Positions 12,834 through 12,921 of a stretch of 12,921 bases of DNA are shown here, piece by piece. The translations under genes and the position numbers were made by a program. Each line of letters starts with the position of its first letter. Within the stretch, counting starts at the first letter, position 1. Below the pieces are notes generated by a model. The model searched no databases. It worked only from the letters and a program-made list of their open reading frames with translations, and was not told where the DNA came from. This DNA comes from Flavobacteriaceae bacterium. Lineage in GTDB: Bacteria > Bacteroidota > Bacteroidia > Flavobacteriales > Flavobacteriaceae. The stretch spans positions 1-12,921 of the forward strand of contig DOIV01000004.1 in assembly GCA_003511845.1 (NCBI GenBank), read 5' to 3'.

Positions 12834-12921
12834 TTATTTTGTGATTAAGCCGAGTTCAATTAATCTTTCATGTAAATATGCACCAGCAGTAATGTTTTTA
12901 AATTGTTTTGGGTGGTCTTTG
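12834..12921 (-). CDS. Partial CDS, C-terminal 28 residues of an unrecognised protein
   Basis: A minus-strand frame enters from the right edge and ends at TAA (12836-12834). It encodes 28 residues ending in GAYLHERLIELGLITK, a helical, conserved-looking C-terminus, which suggests a real gene rather than chance. I cannot name the family from this fragment. It is collinear with and 35 bases upstream of the zinc-ribbon gene, so it may head the same operon. Confidence 0.65.
   Translation of the reverse strand, partial: KDHPKQFKNITAGAYLHERLIELGLITK

Noticed and set aside
1..12921. CRISPR arrays, insertion sequences, phage genes, rRNA
   Set aside because: No regularly spaced direct repeats of CRISPR length, no transposase or integrase motifs, no terminal inverted repeats and no rRNA-like stretches were found on reading both strands.

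Overview
This is an AT-rich, tightly packed chromosomal segment that looks like a marine or soil member of the Flavobacteriaceae (phylum Bacteroidota). The protein families point that way: a RecQ with a C-terminal helix-turn-helix tail, a stand-alone short RlmL, a START-like protein beside a class IV aminotransferase, and an arabinose-5-phosphate isomerase/TatC/LptB run. The promoters agree, because several starts are preceded by the Bacteroidota sigma-A -7 element TAnnTTTG, here extended to TAnnTTTGCA, and no convincing Shine-Dalgarno sequences were seen. I see no insertion sequence, phage, CRISPR array, rRNA or integron. Genus-level assignment is not possible by eye.

Layout, left to right. 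(1) 2-196: the 3' end of an unrecognised plus-strand gene, closed by a strong bidirectional terminator shared with the convergent envelope operon. (2) 233-2780, minus: kdsD-tatC-lptB, which combines Kdo precursor synthesis, the Tat translocase core and the LPS-export ATPase. (3) 2870-5065, plus: recQ, divergent from kdsD. (4) 5062-6488, minus: a SAM methyltransferase overlapping a ZIP-family metal transporter. (5) 6556-7725, plus: an RlmL-type 23S rRNA guanine methyltransferase, divergent from the methyltransferase across a nearly symmetrical pair of promoters. (6) 7750-7823, minus: a tRNA with a CAT anticodon and its own well-formed promoter. (7) 7955-9228, plus: a START/SRPBCC-like protein, a terminator, then a class IV aminotransferase (probably aminodeoxychorismate lyase, folate pathway). 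(8) 9396-12921, minus: a run of six genes from the right edge: an unrecognised partial gene, a zinc-ribbon membrane protein, an SUI1/YciH factor, an anchored alpha/beta hydrolase, a uridine phosphorylase-like enzyme and a leaderless periplasmic-binding-fold protein. The last three overlap and are probably translationally coupled.

Most of the window is housekeeping sequence. The parts most worth a second look are the hydrolase/phosphorylase/binding-protein triad, the loss of all four zinc cysteines in RecQ, the degenerate 7/14-base tandem repeats on both sides of the SUI1 gene, the mirror-image promoter pair with a probably leaderless rlmL transcript, and the terminator that ends only nine bases before the next start codon. 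No clearly new defence or mobile system was found.
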